Shown: piece by piece, positions 19,959 through 29,966 of the stretch
Layout of the letters: the number at the start of each line of letters is the position of its first letter
Position numbering within the stretch: the first letter of the stretch is position 1
Assembly: GCA_000949895.1 (NCBI GenBank)
Contig: JWIT01000001.1
Location: 186,001 to 250,000 of the forward strand
Source: Agrobacterium arsenijevicii
GTDB lineage: Bacteria > Pseudomonadota > Alphaproteobacteria > Rhizobiales > Rhizobiaceae
Length of the DNA stretch: 64,000 nt
Direction: 5' to 3'
Notes under the pieces: model-generated
What the model saw: only the letters and a program-made list of their open reading frames with translations
Databases searched by the model: none
What the model was told of the DNA's origin: nothing
Made by a program: the position numbers and the translations under genes

Positions 19959-21160
19959 ACCAGTTTCTCCGCGATGAGAGCCGCCAGACGTTTGGCGACT
20001 TCCGCCTTGTCCAGATCCGGCCAGGCCTCGACACCCTCTACCGAAATGATCTTCACGCTGTTGCGGTCTCCGCCCATGATGCCAGTCTCAGCCGAAACAT
20101 CATTAGCGACGATATAATCCGCACCCTTGCGTTCCAGCTTGGCCCGACCGTTTTTCTCCACATCCTGCGTTTCGGCGGCAAAACCCACCACCAGCTTCGG
20201 ACGCTTTTCATGGTGACCGATGGTTTTGAGAATATCCGGATTTTCCGTCAGTTCTAGCGAAGGCGGCGCATCGCCCGGCTGCTTCTTGATCTTCTGCTCC
20301 GACGCGCCTGTCACCCGCCAGTCGGCGACGGCCGCGACCATGACGGCGATATCCACCGGAAGCCTTGCGATCACCGCATCGCGCATCTCTTCGGCACGCT
20401 CTACGTGAACGGTCGTGATACCTGCCGGATCGGCAATGGTGACGGGACCGGAGACCAGCGTAACCTCAGCCCCCAGCTCCGCCAGAGCCGCGGCGATGGC
20501 GTGACCCTGCTTGCCGGAGGAGCGGTTGGCGATATAACGCACCGGATCGATCGGCTCATGCGTGGGACCAGAGGTGACGATCGCTGTTCTGCCCTTCAGG
20601 GGCTTCGGCCCGCCATCCAGCAGTGCCTCCAAGGCCTCGACGATCTGCAACGGCTCCGCCATACGGCCAAGACCCGCCTCGCCCCTCTCCGCCATCTCGC
20701 CCGCCATGGGGCCTACGAAAAACACGCCGTCTTTTTTCAGCGTTTCAACATTGCGCACCGTCGGCTTGGCAGACCACATTTTCGGGTTCATGGCGGGCGC
20801 GACCAGCACCTTGCGGTCGGTCGCCAGAAGGATCGTGGAGGCGAGATCATCGGCCAGACCATGCGCCATCTTCGCCATCAGATCGGCGGTGGCAGGCGCA
20901 ACAAGCACAAGGTCACAATCGCGCGCGAGCCGGATATGGCCGACATCCTGCTCGTCCTGCCTTGAAAAAAGCTCGGTGAAAACATGGGTGGCGGACAGCA
21001 CGCCGACGGCAAGCGGAGTGACGAATTCCTGCGCGCCCTTCGTCATGACCGGCGTCACCTTCGCGCCGCGCTCTTTCAGGCGGCGGATTAGATCAAGGCT
21101 CTTATAAGCCGCGATGCCGCCGGAGATGATAAGGAGAATATGTTTGCCTGAAAGCGTCAT
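19955..21160 (-). CDS. coaBC: Bifunctional phosphopantothenoylcysteine decarboxylase/synthetase CoaBC
   Basis: Makes 4'-phosphopantothenoylcysteine and decarboxylates it in coenzyme A synthesis. 402 residues from the ATG at 21160 (MTLSGKHILLIISGGIAAYK); the frame extends to 21211 without family-like sequence. The N-terminal flavoprotein half has the His of GHIRL and the Asn of APAMNPKMW. The C-terminal synthetase half carries TSGPTHEPIDPVRYIANRSSGKQG. The flap region reads GEMAERGEAGLGRM and lacks the Cys present at that place in E. coli Dfp. It is coupled to the yjbR-like gene downstream. Confidence 0.95.
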   Translation of the reverse strand: MTLSGKHILLIISGGIAAYKSLDLIRRLKERGAKVTPVMTKGAQEFVTPLAVGVLSATHVFTELFSRQDEQDVGHIRLARDCDLVLVAPATADLMAKMAHGLADDLASTILLATDRKVLVAPAMNPKMWSAKPTVRNVETLKKDGVFFVGPMAGEMAERGEAGLGRMAEPLQIVEALEALLDGGPKPLKGRTAIVTSGPTHEPIDPVRYIANRSSGKQGHAIAAALAELGAEVTLVSGPVTIADPAGITTVHVERAEEMRDAVIARLPVDIAVMVAAVADWRVTGASEQKIKKQPGDAPPSLELTENPDILKTIGHHEKRPKLVVGFAAETQDVEKNGRAKLERKGADYIVANDVSAETGIMGGDRNSVKIISVEGVEAWPDLDKAEVAKRLAALIAEKLV

Positions 21161-21229
21161 GATGCCGGACCAGTTTCCCGTTTCAGGGGAAACTAAGCCG
21201 TTGGCATTCAAAGTGCAATCCGGCTGATA

Positions 21230-22813
21230 TCACGCCGCCTTGGCGACGTGATATTCCTTGATCGCGACCATCTTGATCGCCGGAAACCGTTCGGATTCAT
21301 AACGCAGCGAGAAAGCGTCCTGCGCCAGAAACACCGGATCGCCATCCAGATCGCGAGCGATATCGCCGCGCTTGACGTTGAGGAACTTGTCCATTTCCGC
21401 CGGCTGATCGGAGGAAATCCAGCGGCAGACGGAAAAGCGCGACATTTCGAAGGAGACCGGCAGGCCGTATTCGCCCATCAGCCGCTCCTTCAGGACGTCG
21501 AGCTGCAGCGCGCCGACGACGCCGACGATGGCGGGCGAGCCGTCTTCCGGCGAAAAGAGCTGCACGACGCCCTCTTCCGCCATCTGCTGCAGGGCTTCCT
21601 TCAGCTTCTTCGCCTTCATGGCATCTTCCAGACGCACGCGGCGCAGGATTTCCGGCGAGAAGTTCGGCACGCCCTGAAATACCAGGTTTTCACCCTCGGT
21701 CAGCGTATCACCGATGCGCAACGTGCCGTGGTTGGGAATGCCGACCACATCGCCCGCAAAGGCCGTATCGGCCAGCTGGCGCTGCGAGGCGAAGAAGAAT
21801 TGCGGCGCGGTGAGCCCCATCAGCTTGCCGGTGCGTGCCAGTCGCGCCTTCATACCGCGCTCCAGCTTGCCGGAGCAGATGCGGGCAAAGGCGATGCGGT
21901 CGCGGTGGTTCGGGTCCATATTGGCCTGAATCTTGAAGACGAAGGCCGTCATCTTGTCTTCGTCCGCATGTACGGTGCGGGTGTCCGCCACCTGATCACG
22001 CGGCGGTGGGGCAAAATCACCGAGCGCATTGATGAGGTCGCGCACACCGAAATTGCGCAGCGCCGAACCGAAGAACACCGGCGTCATGTGACCTTCCAGG
22101 AACGCCTGACGGTCGAAGGGACGGCAGGCTTCGAGCGCCAGTTCGGTTTCCTCAACAAAGACCTTGCGTTCGTTTTCCGGCAGACGATCGGCAACCGCCT
22201 GGGGGCCGTTGACCTTCAAGCCGTCCACCTGCGTGTCGTTGCCACGAAAGGTGTTTTCAGCAAGGTTGTAAGCACCACAGAAGCTTTTCGCCCGACCAAC
22301 CGGCCAGGTGATCGGCGCGGTATCGAGAGCCAGCTTTTCCTCGACCTCATCCAGAATCTCGAACGGATCGCGGCTTTCACGGTCCATCTTGTTGATGAAG
22401 GTAATGATCGGAATATCGCGCATGCGGCAAACTTCGAAAAGCTTCAGCGTGCGCGGCTCGATACCTTTGGCGGCATCGATGACCATGATCGCCGCATCCA
22501 CCGCCGTCAGCGTGCGGTAGGTGTCGTCCGCAAAGTCTTCGTGGCCCGGCGTATCGAGAATGTTGAAGACCCGGTCGTTATATTCGAAGGTCATGACCGA
22601 GGTAACGACCGAAATGCCGCGCTCCCGCTCGATCTTCATCCAGTCCGAACGGGTCTGGATGCGATCCTTCTTCGCCTTCACCTCACCGGCAAGCTGGATC
22701 GCTCCGCCGAACAGCAGCAGTTTTTCCGTAAGCGTGGTCTTACCCGCGTCCGGGTGCGCGATAATAGCAAAGGTGCGACGGCGGGAGACCGCCTCGGCAA
22801 GTGTTTCGGCCAT
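21230..22813 (-). CDS. prfC: Peptide chain release factor 3
   Basis: GTPase that recycles RF1 and RF2 from the ribosome after termination. 527 residues from the ATG at 22813 (MAETLAEAVSRRRTFAIIAHPDAGKTTLTEK). G-domain motifs: AHPDAGKTT (G1), DTPGHEDF (G3) and NKMD (G4), followed by RF3-specific sequence (RGNDTQVDGL, VGALQLDVLKERL). The open frame continues upstream to 23383 over dut, but that part is antisense shadow. Divergent from dut, with a 90-base spacer. Confidence 0.96.
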   Translation of the reverse strand: MAETLAEAVSRRRTFAIIAHPDAGKTTLTEKLLLFGGAIQLAGEVKAKKDRIQTRSDWMKIERERGISVVTSVMTFEYNDRVFNILDTPGHEDFADDTYRTLTAVDAAIMVIDAAKGIEPRTLKLFEVCRMRDIPIITFINKMDRESRDPFEILDEVEEKLALDTAPITWPVGRAKSFCGAYNLAENTFRGNDTQVDGLKVNGPQAVADRLPENERKVFVEETELALEACRPFDRQAFLEGHMTPVFFGSALRNFGVRDLINALGDFAPPPRDQVADTRTVHADEDKMTAFVFKIQANMDPNHRDRIAFARICSGKLERGMKARLARTGKLMGLTAPQFFFASQRQLADTAFAGDVVGIPNHGTLRIGDTLTEGENLVFQGVPNFSPEILRRVRLEDAMKAKKLKEALQQMAEEGVVQLFSPEDGSPAIVGVVGALQLDVLKERLMGEYGLPVSFEMSRFSVCRWISSDQPAEMDKFLNVKRGDIARDLDGDPVFLAQDAFSLRYESERFPAIKMVAIKEYHVAKAA

Positions 22814-22903
22814 CTGACAAATCCTGTGGAATTGCGGGGTATCTAGCGTTTCAGGCCCGCATTTGCAATTGACCTTGCCGCGATCTCGGCAAACTAATGC
22901 CGC

Positions 22904-23374
22904 ATGACCGTTCAAAACGACAATCACCCCCTCCTCCGGCTCGTCCGTCTCGCCAATGGCGCAGGCCTCGAATTGCCATCCTACGAAACCCGTGGCGCCG
23001 CCGGCATGGACCTGCGCGCCGCAGTGCCGGCCGGCGAACCGCTGACCTTGCGACCCGGCGAGCGTGCACTGGTACCGACCGGCTTCGTCTTCGAGGTTCC
23101 GCACGGGTACGAGGCGCAGATCCGCCCCCGCTCCGGCCTCGCCATCAAGAACGGCATCACCTGCCTCAACTCCCCCGGCACGGTGGACAGCGATTATCGT
23201 GGCGAAGTAAAAGTCATTCTCGCCAATCTGGGGCAGGACGATTTCGTCATCGAACGCGGTATGCGCATCGCGCAGATGGTGATCGCGCCTGTGACGCAGG
23301 TCGTGGTCAGCGAAGTGTCGGAAACATCCGAGACGGCGCGCGGTACGGGCGGTTTCGGTTCGACGGGGCTCTGA
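22904..23374 (+). CDS. dut: Deoxyuridine 5'-triphosphate nucleotidohydrolase
   Basis: Hydrolyses dUTP to dUMP, keeping uracil out of DNA and feeding dTMP synthesis. 156 residues, the normal trimeric form. All five motifs are visible: [46 protein letters not shown] and the C-terminal P-loop-like [10 protein letters not shown]. In many alphaproteobacteria dut sits beside coaBC; here prfC lies between them on the other strand. Transcribed away from prfC. Confidence 0.96.
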   Translation: MTVQNDNHPLLRLVRLANGAGLELPSYETRGAAGMDLRAAVPAGEPLTLRPGERALVPTGFVFEVPHGYEAQIRPRSGLAIKNGITCLNSPGTVDSDYRGEVKVILANLGQDDFVIERGMRIAQMVIAPVTQVVVSEVSETSETARGTGGFGSTGL

Positions 23375-23446
23375 CCAACCCAACCTTTATGGCCGATTGT
23401 TTTTACCCCTGATTTTCGCTATGGATCTGGCGAATTTCGGGGAGAA

Positions 23447-24070
23447 ATGACCATGACGCTGACGACCCTTCTTGCCTATGCCACCGCACTCTTCATTGCC
23501 GCCGCTATTCCCGGCCCCGGCATGACGGCGATCGTGGCGCGGGCGCTGGGATCGGGCTTTCGGGAAACCTTCTTCATGGGCCTCGGGCTGGTGCTGGGCG
23601 ACATGATCTACCTGACCGGCGTGATATTGGGCCTCGCCTTCGTGGCTCAGACCTTTCAGGAGGCCTTCATGGTCCTGAAATTCGCGGGCGCGGCCTATCT
23701 CCTCTATATTGCCTGGAAGCTGTGGACCGCCGGCCTTTTGCCGCAGGACCTGAAGGCCAAAAAAAGCACCAGCATGCCCATGTCTTTCCTGTCCGGCCTG
23801 CTGATCACGCTCGGCAATCCGAAAACCATGCTGTTCTATGTGGCGCTGGTGCCAACGCTGATCGACATCCGCATGATCGGCCCGTCGGAATATGCGACAC
23901 TTCTGGCGATCACCTTCGCCGTTTTGATGGCCGTTCTCCTGCCTTACATCCTGCTTGCCGCCAAGGCGCGCAACCTGCTGAAACGGCCAAGCGCGCTGAC
24001 GATCCTCAACCGCACGGCGGCGGGAATTCTGGCCGGAACAGCGACCATGATCGCGATCCGCAGCACCTGA
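23447..24070 (+). CDS. LysE/RhtB family amino-acid exporter
   Basis: Inner-membrane exporter of amino acids or homoserine lactone-like compounds. 207 residues, about six membrane helices. The family signature is near the N-terminus (IAAAIPGPGMTAIVARALGSGF) and again in GNPKTMLFYVALVP. It starts at ATG 23447 after GGGGAGAA; a second ATG two codons later is possible. No regulator lies adjacent, and the substrate cannot be assigned. 72 bases after dut, so it could be read through from it. Confidence 0.85.
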   Translation: MTMTLTTLLAYATALFIAAAIPGPGMTAIVARALGSGFRETFFMGLGLVLGDMIYLTGVILGLAFVAQTFQEAFMVLKFAGAAYLLYIAWKLWTAGLLPQDLKAKKSTSMPMSFLSGLLITLGNPKTMLFYVALVPTLIDIRMIGPSEYATLLAITFAVLMAVLLPYILLAAKARNLLKRPSALTILNRTAAGILAGTATMIAIRST

Positions 24071-24225
24071 AACGATTTCGTGCATTTACCTGATTTACCG
24101 TGAATTTTTTCCGGTAATCGGGCGATATTAGGACGAACGTTCGCTGGTCTGACAAGACTATTGCTCCTATTCTGCCGCTGAAATCTTGCGGCCCATATTC
24201 TGTGGCCTTCATACAGGAGAACATC

Positions 24226-25194
24226 ATGCCCGAAGCCAGAAAGCCCGGACGCGGACGCGTCTATTCCTCCATCACCGAAACAATCGGCGATACGCCGATC
24301 GTGCGGCTGGACAAGCTGGCGAGGGAAAAGGGCGTGAAGGCCAACCTTCTCGCCAAGCTGGAATTTTTCAACCCCATCGCCTCCGTGAAGGACCGCATCG
24401 GCGTCGCCATGATCGAAGCGCTGGAAGCGCAGGGCAAGATTACCCCCGGCAAAACAACGCTGGTTGAGCCGACCTCCGGCAACACCGGTATCGCGCTCGC
24501 CTTTGCCGCTGCTGCCAAGGGCTACAAGCTGATCCTGACCATGCCGGAAACCATGTCGGTCGAACGCCGGAAAATGTTGGCCCTGCTGGGTGCGGAACTG
24601 GTGCTGACCGAAGGCCCGAAGGGCATGAAGGGCGCAATCGCCAAGGCGCAGGAACTGGCCGAAACCTTGCCCGACGCCGTTATCCCCCAGCAATTCGAAA
24701 ATCCCGCCAATCCGGACATTCACCGCAAGACGACGGCGGAAGAAATCTGGAACGATACCGAGGGCACGGTCGATATTCTCGTCTCCGGCATCGGCACCGG
24801 CGGCACGATCACCGGCACGGGCCAGGTGCTGAAATCCCGCAAGCCTGAAGTGAAGGTCATTGCGGTCGAACCCGCCGACAGCCCTGTTCTTTCCGGCGGC
24901 AACCCCGGCCCGCACAAGATCCAGGGTATCGGCGCCGGTTTTGCGCCCGCGATCCTCGATACCGGAATCTATGACGAGATCGTCACCGTCACTAATGACG
25001 ACGCTTTCGAAATCGCCCGTCTTGTGGCGAAGCTGGAAGGTGTGCCCGTCGGCATCTCCTCAGGTGCTGCACTGGCAGCGGCGATCAAGGTCGGCGCGCG
25101 CGAGGAAAATGCCGGCAAGAACATCGTCGTCATCATTCCTTCCTTCGCGGAACGTTACCTTTCGACAGCGCTTTTCGAAGGGCTTGGGCTTTAA
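24226..25194 (+). CDS. cysK: Cysteine synthase A (O-acetylserine sulfhydrylase)
   Basis: PLP enzyme that makes L-cysteine from O-acetylserine and sulfide. 322 residues from the ATG at 24226, with CAGGAGA upstream. The Schiff-base lysine is Lys55 in [10 protein letters not shown]. The substrate loop is [13 protein letters not shown], the phosphate loop is [12 protein letters not shown], and the pyridine-N serine is in GISSGAA. The CysK type is favoured over CysM or cystathionine beta-synthase by length and by the [10 protein letters not shown] sequence. Confidence 0.94.
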   Translation: MPEARKPGRGRVYSSITETIGDTPIVRLDKLAREKGVKANLLAKLEFFNPIASVKDRIGVAMIEALEAQGKITPGKTTLVEPTSGNTGIALAFAAAAKGYKLILTMPETMSVERRKMLALLGAELVLTEGPKGMKGAIAKAQELAETLPDAVIPQQFENPANPDIHRKTTAEEIWNDTEGTVDILVSGIGTGGTITGTGQVLKSRKPEVKVIAVEPADSPVLSGGNPGPHKIQGIGAGFAPAILDTGIYDEIVTVTNDDAFEIARLVAKLEGVPVGISSGAALAAAIKVGAREENAGKNIVVIIPSFAERYLSTALFEGLGL

Positions 25195-25244
25195 GCCATC
25201 CTCTTCGAGCGCGGTGCTCCCTCGTCCCAACCGCCGAATATCCT

Positions 25245-25277
25245 GTTGTGCCGCCCGCCACTCGCCGGCGGCACAAC
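25245..25277. terminator. Stem-loop between the convergent cysK and comM-like genes
   Basis: Perfect 11-bp arms GTTGTGCCGCC (25245-25255) and GGCGGCACAAC (25267-25277) enclose an 11-base loop. There is no strong T-run, so it may act as a transcript end-stabiliser rather than a classical intrinsic terminator. Confidence 0.6.
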
Positions 25278-25310
25278 TGCTTTAACCGGCAAGGGGCGGA
25301 GAAAGGCCTC

Positions 25311-26843
25311 TTACGCCGCCGCCGTCAGCCTTTCGCCGGCGATACGGTAAGAAATGGCTTCCGCCATATGGATACGCCCGACGGTCTGTTTGCCGTCCAG
25401 ATCCGCGAGTGTACGGGCAACCTTGAGGATGCGATGGTAACCGCGAGCGGAAAATTTCAGCCGTTCGGCCGCGTCGCGCAGCAATTGCAGCCCGGACGCA
25501 TCCGGCTCGGCATATTTTTCGATCAGCGTCGTCGTGCAGCGGGCATTGGTACGGATGCCTGAGAAACCCGCCGCCGCGTAACGCTCCTGCTGGGCAAGGC
25601 GGGCGCGGGCGACACGGGCGGCAACCGTCGCGCTCGGTTCAGCCGCCATGGGGCGGATGAGATCGGCAGCGGAGACGGCGGGAACGTCGATGCGGATATC
25701 GATACGATCCATCAACGGGCCGGAAATGCGGGCCTGATAGTCAGCCATGCAACGCGGGCCTCTGGCGCAGGTAAAACCCGGCTCCCCTGCCCTGCCGCAT
25801 CGGCAAGGGTTCATTGCGGCCACAAGCTGGATTTGCGCCGGATAGGTGACCCGGTGATTGGCACGGGCGATGATGCATTCGCCCGTTTCCAGCGGCTGGC
25901 GCAGCGCATCCAGCACCTGCGGCGCAAATTCCGGGAACTCATCCAGAAAAAGAACGCCATGATGGGCAAGCGAGGCCTCGCCCGGCTTTGCGCGCAATCC
26001 TCCGCCGATCAATGCGGCCATGGTGGCGGAATGGTGCGGCGTGCGGAATGGCCGGCGGTCCGACAGTTTGCCACCGGACAATTGACCGGCGATGGAATGG
26101 ACCATGGAGACTTCCAGCAGCTCCGCCGCCTCAAGCGGTGGCAGGATTGACGGCAGGCGTGCGGCAAGCATGGATTTTCCCGAACCGGGTGGACCCACCA
26201 TCAGCAGATTATGGCCGCCGGCCGCCGCCACTTCCAGCGCGCGTCGGGCCGTCTCCTGCCCCTTGATATCGGCCAGATCCGGCAAATTCACTGGATTGGC
26301 CCTGATGGCAGGCGTCGGGCGGGAGAGAAGCTGGGTGCCGCGGAAATGATTGGCAAGCGCAATGAGGCTGCGTGGGGCGAGAATATCGATGCCGGCGCCT
26401 GCCCACGCCGCCTCCGGCCCGCTATCGGCCGGGCAGATCAAACCCTTGCCGAGCGCATTGGCGCCGATGGCTGCAGGCAAGGCGCCCGAAACCGTGCCGA
26501 TGGTGCCATCGAGATTGAGTTCGCCGAGAACCACATATTGCCCCAGCGCCTCCGCCGGTATGGCTCCCAAGGCAGCCATGAGACCAAGAGCAATCGGAAG
26601 ATCGAAATGCGATCCTTCCTTCGGCAAATCGGCGGGCGCCAGATTGACGGTGACTTTTTTTGCTGGCAACGCCAGACCCGAGGCGTGCAGGGCGGCCTGC
26701 ACCCGCTCCCGGCTTTCGGCCACAGCCTTGTCCGGCAGGCCAACGATCTGGATGCCGATCTTTCCGGGTGCGACCATGACCTGCACCTCGACCGGCACAC
26801 CCTCTATTCCCTGAAATGCAACCGTATTGACCCGCGCCACCAT
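25311..26843 (-). CDS. comM: ComM/YifB family Mg-chelatase-like AAA+ ATPase
   Basis: Hexameric branch-migration helicase implicated in homologous recombination during natural transformation in other bacteria; also called YifB. 510 residues from the ATG at 26843, preceded by a G-rich site. The N-terminal ChlI-like domain (MVARVNTVAFQGIEGVPVEV) is followed by Walker A GPPGSGKS, Walker B VLFLDEFPEF, and the C-terminal Mg-chelatase domain with a Cys cluster (CRCGRAGEPGFTCARGPRC). The Cys region is conserved in the family. Convergent with cysK. Confidence 0.92.
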   Translation of the reverse strand: MVARVNTVAFQGIEGVPVEVQVMVAPGKIGIQIVGLPDKAVAESRERVQAALHASGLALPAKKVTVNLAPADLPKEGSHFDLPIALGLMAALGAIPAEALGQYVVLGELNLDGTIGTVSGALPAAIGANALGKGLICPADSGPEAAWAGAGIDILAPRSLIALANHFRGTQLLSRPTPAIRANPVNLPDLADIKGQETARRALEVAAAGGHNLLMVGPPGSGKSMLAARLPSILPPLEAAELLEVSMVHSIAGQLSGGKLSDRRPFRTPHHSATMAALIGGGLRAKPGEASLAHHGVLFLDEFPEFAPQVLDALRQPLETGECIIARANHRVTYPAQIQLVAAMNPCRCGRAGEPGFTCARGPRCMADYQARISGPLMDRIDIRIDVPAVSAADLIRPMAAEPSATVAARVARARLAQQERYAAAGFSGIRTNARCTTTLIEKYAEPDASGLQLLRDAAERLKFSARGYHRILKVARTLADLDGKQTVGRIHMAEAISYRIAGERLTAAA

Positions 26844-27028
26844 GGCCTGCCCCCGCAAACCGGCCATACGATCAAAGCATCACGCTCTAATAGCGGCCAC
26901 CCGCAAGTAACCTGCCACAGCACAAAGAATAAAATAAGAACATTAAGCGAACAATTTCGCGCGCATGGTGTATTTTAGTTGTATAGAGTTGCGCACGCGG
27001 AACAAACGGAGACAGCGAGGAAATTGCC

Positions 27029-27988
27029 TCAGAAATCCTGTGTTTCGCGTTTTTTCTCGATCGCGTCCCACAACAGGCTAGCAACATCAGCACCACCAAA
27101 CTTCTGCACTTCGCGAATGCCGGTCGGCGAGGTGACGTTGATTTCCGTGAGGTAATCGCCGATCACATCGATACCGACGAACAGGAAACCGCGCTCGCGC
27201 AGGGCGGGACCGATGCGGCGGCAGATTTCCTTCTCGCGCGCCGTCAGTTCCGTCGGTTCCGGCCGGCCGCCGGCATGCATGTTGGAGCGGGCATCGTTTT
27301 CCGCCGGCACGCGGTTGATCGCGCCCACGGGCTCGCCATCCACAAGCAGGATACGTTTGTCGCCCTTACGGACATCCGGCAGATACTCCTGGGCGATGTA
27401 AGGTTCGCGGAACATCTGGCCGAACATTTCCAGCAGCGATGAGAAATTGCGGTCGTCACGCGTCGAATGGAAAACGCCAGCACCGCCATTGCCATAAAGC
27501 GGCTTGAGGATGATATCGCCCATTTCATTGCGGAACCGGGTGATCTCGGCCACGTCCTTGGTGATCAGCGTCTTCGGCATCAGATCGGCGAATTCGGTGA
27601 CGAAAATCTTTTCTGGCGAGTTGCGGACCCAGGCGGGGTCGTTGACCACCAGCGTCTTGGGATGAATGCGTTCCAGCAGGTGGGTCGAGGTGATGTAAGC
27701 CATGTCGAACGGCGGGTCCTGACGCAGATGGATGACATCCATGGTCGAGAGATCGACACGCTCCGGCTCCGACAGTGAAAAATGGTCGCCCTTGATGTCG
27801 CGCAGTTCCATCTGTTCGACGGTGGCGTAGATCTTGCCATCGCGCATGGAGAGGCGTTCGGGCGTATAATGGAACAGCCGGTATCCGCGCGCCTGCGCCT
27901 CAAGGCTCATGGCGAAAGTGGAGTCACCGGCGATGTTGATGCCGGAGACATGATCCATCTGGATCGCGACGTTCTTGATCTTCGCCAT
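27029..27988 (-). CDS. gshB: Glutathione synthetase
   Basis: ATP-grasp ligase that joins gamma-glutamylcysteine and glycine. 319 residues from the ATG at 27988 ([25 protein letters not shown]); an ATG two codons upstream is equally spaced from AGAGGAAC. Family blocks are clear: [25 protein letters not shown], the ATP-binding [12 protein letters not shown], and [12 protein letters not shown] at the C-terminal active site. It is followed downstream by the comM-like gene on the same strand after a 185-base gap. Confidence 0.96.
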   Translation of the reverse strand: MAKIKNVAIQMDHVSGINIAGDSTFAMSLEAQARGYRLFHYTPERLSMRDGKIYATVEQMELRDIKGDHFSLSEPERVDLSTMDVIHLRQDPPFDMAYITSTHLLERIHPKTLVVNDPAWVRNSPEKIFVTEFADLMPKTLITKDVAEITRFRNEMGDIILKPLYGNGGAGVFHSTRDDRNFSSLLEMFGQMFREPYIAQEYLPDVRKGDKRILLVDGEPVGAINRVPAENDARSNMHAGGRPEPTELTAREKEICRRIGPALRERGFLFVGIDVIGDYLTEINVTSPTGIREVQKFGGADVASLLWDAIEKKRETQDF

Positions 27989-28232
27989 GCGCATGTTCCT
28001 CTTGCAGCATGCGGACGCTTTTCCAGTCCGCCGTGCCCATTGCCTCGTCTTTTCGCGATTCCCGGCAGGACCGGAAGAGACCCCGGAAATGCTTCAGAAA
28101 ACCCTGAAGATGTAGGGCAGCGACAATTCAAACGCAACTGCTGCGAGGGGTGCTTTTTGTGAGTTTTATTGAACCTTCACAATTCCACCGACGGAGCCGG
28201 GCAGGCTCCGTCTGCTGGAAAGTTTTACCGGC

Positions 28233-28745
28233 TCAGGCCGCGAGCTTGTAGGAGCGACCGGCAAACAGCTTGTTCTTGACCCGGTAGGCCAGAGCCAGAG
28301 CCGTGGGGAACGGACGCCGCATGAAAGCGACCTTGCGGACATAATCGTCCACGCGCCAGGTGGCCCATGTTCCCGCGCGGAAATAAGCGACATCGCCGAC
28401 CCGCAGAATGCTGACCGAACCGTCTTCCGCCGTCACATGTACCTCACCCTCGAGAATATAGACGGTTTCATCCCAGCCGAAGAACCAGCGGAACTCGCCC
28501 GCCGTGCAATCCCACATGGCGGTGCTGGAGGCGCGGTCGCCGCTTCTGGAATGATCCGCCGCGCGCGCCTGAGGATCACCGGAAATGATCCAGTCTGGGT
28601 TGATGGGGGCCGGCTGAAGCCGCAAATCCGTGCAGGACGCGCTGACGACGCCTTCATTTTTTGCCCGGCGCAAAGAGGCCGGCAATATCGGCACCGTGCG
28701 GATTGCCATGGTCGCAGCCGCCGCGAACATCATCTTGAAAGGCAT
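28233..28745 (-). CDS. Cupin-domain protein of the DUF861/EutQ-like type
   Basis: 170 residues. A C-terminal single cupin barrel (about 70-150) shows CTAGEFRWFFGWDETVYILEGEVHV and VGDVAYFRAGTWATW. These match the cupin_3 family found in ureidoglycolate- and ethanolamine-related proteins, although metal-binding histidines are sparse. The N-terminus (MMFAAAATMAIRTVP) is mildly hydrophobic and could be a weak signal or membrane contact. It stands alone between gshB and ugpC, all on the minus strand. Function not assigned. Confidence 0.75.
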   Translation of the reverse strand: MPFKMMFAAAATMAIRTVPILPASLRRAKNEGVVSASCTDLRLQPAPINPDWIISGDPQARAADHSRSGDRASSTAMWDCTAGEFRWFFGWDETVYILEGEVHVTAEDGSVSILRVGDVAYFRAGTWATWRVDDYVRKVAFMRRPFPTALALAYRVKNKLFAGRSYKLAA

Positions 28746-28811
28746 ATTAGAAAACCCCCGTGAATTATTGGAGGTCTTCTATCATCGGGATCGTAACGAA
28801 GCGGTTTTGAC

Positions 28812-28842
28812 AATCGGCGCAATTTTAGTCATCGCGCCGATT
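28812..28842 (-). terminator. Stem-loop terminator downstream of ugpC
   Basis: Perfect 9-bp arms AATCGGCGC (28812-28820) and GCGCCGATT (28834-28842) enclose a 13-base loop. It lies 14 bases beyond the ugpC stop. The T-run is weak on the minus strand. Confidence 0.55.
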
Positions 28843-28855
28843 TCTTATCGTCCAC

Positions 28856-29956
28856 TCAGGCCGTTGCCAGCTGAGAGGATTGCACCACGGCCTGTTCCGC
28901 CTTCCCGGCAATGCGCTTGCCGGTCTCGCTGGAGAAGAAGTGCAGCTTGTCCGGGGATATGGCGACCAACAGGGTAGCCGGAATCTCGATCTCCGGCGAA
29001 AACGCCACGGTCAGGTTCTGGTCGCCGATCATACCGTGGATGAGACGCTGCGAACCGAGTTCCTCAACATAGTCGACGCGCAGCGCAAAGCTCTGCTCAC
29101 CTGCGGCCGCCAGACGGAAATCTTCCGCCCGCATGCCGACCGTAACCGGGCCGGAAGTGGGGGCAAAACCGTTGAGCGCGATCAGTGACGGTCCGATGGC
29201 AAGGCCATCCCCGTGCAACTCGCCGTTCAGCAGGTTCATCGCGGGAGAACCGATAAAGCTTGCGACAAAGGTGGAAGCCGGGGTGTGATAGACCTCAAGC
29301 GGCGCACCGATCTGTTCGATGCGGCCGCCATTTAGCACCACCAGACGATCGGCCAGCGTCATGGCCTCCAACTGGTCGTGGGTGACGTAGATCGAGGTGG
29401 TGCCGAGGCGCTTTTGCAGACGCTTGATCTCGCCGCGCATGGAAACACGCAGCTTGGCATCAAGGTTGGACAAAGGCTCGTCGAACAGGAAGGCCGCCGG
29501 TTTGCGCACGATGGCGCGACCCATGGCAACACGCTGGCGCTGACCGCCGGAAAGGGCGCGCGGCCTGCGGTCCAGATAGGGCTCGAGTTGCAGCATGCGG
29601 GCAGCCTCGGCCACGCGCGCATCGATTTCCGCCTTCGGTGTCTTACGGTTTTTCAACCCGTATTCCAGGTTCTGCCGCACCGACATATGCGGATAAAGCG
29701 CATAGTTCTGGAACACCATGGCGATATCCCGGTCGGCCGGATCGGCCTCATTGACCACCCGGTCGCCGATCTTCACCGTGCCTTCGGAAATATCCTCAAG
29801 GCCTGCGACCATGCGCAGAAGCGTGGACTTGCCGCAGCCGGAGGGGCCGACGAGAACGATGAACTCGCCGTCCCTGATGTCGATATCGACGTGATGCACG
29901 GCGCGTACGCCGCCATGATAATCCTTGCAGACCTGACTGATTTCTATCGCGGCCAT
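28856..29956 (-). CDS. ugpC: Glycerol-3-phosphate ABC transporter ATP-binding protein UgpC
   Basis: ATPase subunit of a MalK/UgpC-type sugar ABC importer. 366 residues. Walker A is GPSGCGKST, the signature is [14 protein letters not shown], Walker B is [13 protein letters not shown] and the switch is [10 protein letters not shown]. The C-terminal OB-fold (about 240-350) is of the UgpC kind. GGAG precedes the ATG. It closes the operon ugpB-ugpA-ugpE-ugpC; the glycerol-3-phosphate role rests on the operon partners and the PHO box, since ATPases of this class are often shared between sugars. Confidence 0.88.
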   Translation of the reverse strand: MAAIEISQVCKDYHGGVRAVHHVDIDIRDGEFIVLVGPSGCGKSTLLRMVAGLEDISEGTVKIGDRVVNEADPADRDIAMVFQNYALYPHMSVRQNLEYGLKNRKTPKAEIDARVAEAARMLQLEPYLDRRPRALSGGQRQRVAMGRAIVRKPAAFLFDEPLSNLDAKLRVSMRGEIKRLQKRLGTTSIYVTHDQLEAMTLADRLVVLNGGRIEQIGAPLEVYHTPASTFVASFIGSPAMNLLNGELHGDGLAIGPSLIALNGFAPTSGPVTVGMRAEDFRLAAAGEQSFALRVDYVEELGSQRLIHGMIGDQNLTVAFSPEIEIPATLLVAISPDKLHFFSSETGKRIAGKAEQAVVQSSQLATA

Positions 29957-29966
29957 TTCGGTCTCC

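Noticed and set aside
22814..23383. N-terminal extension of the prfC frame over dut
   Set aside because: It is antisense to dut and not family-like; RF3 begins at the ATG at 22813.
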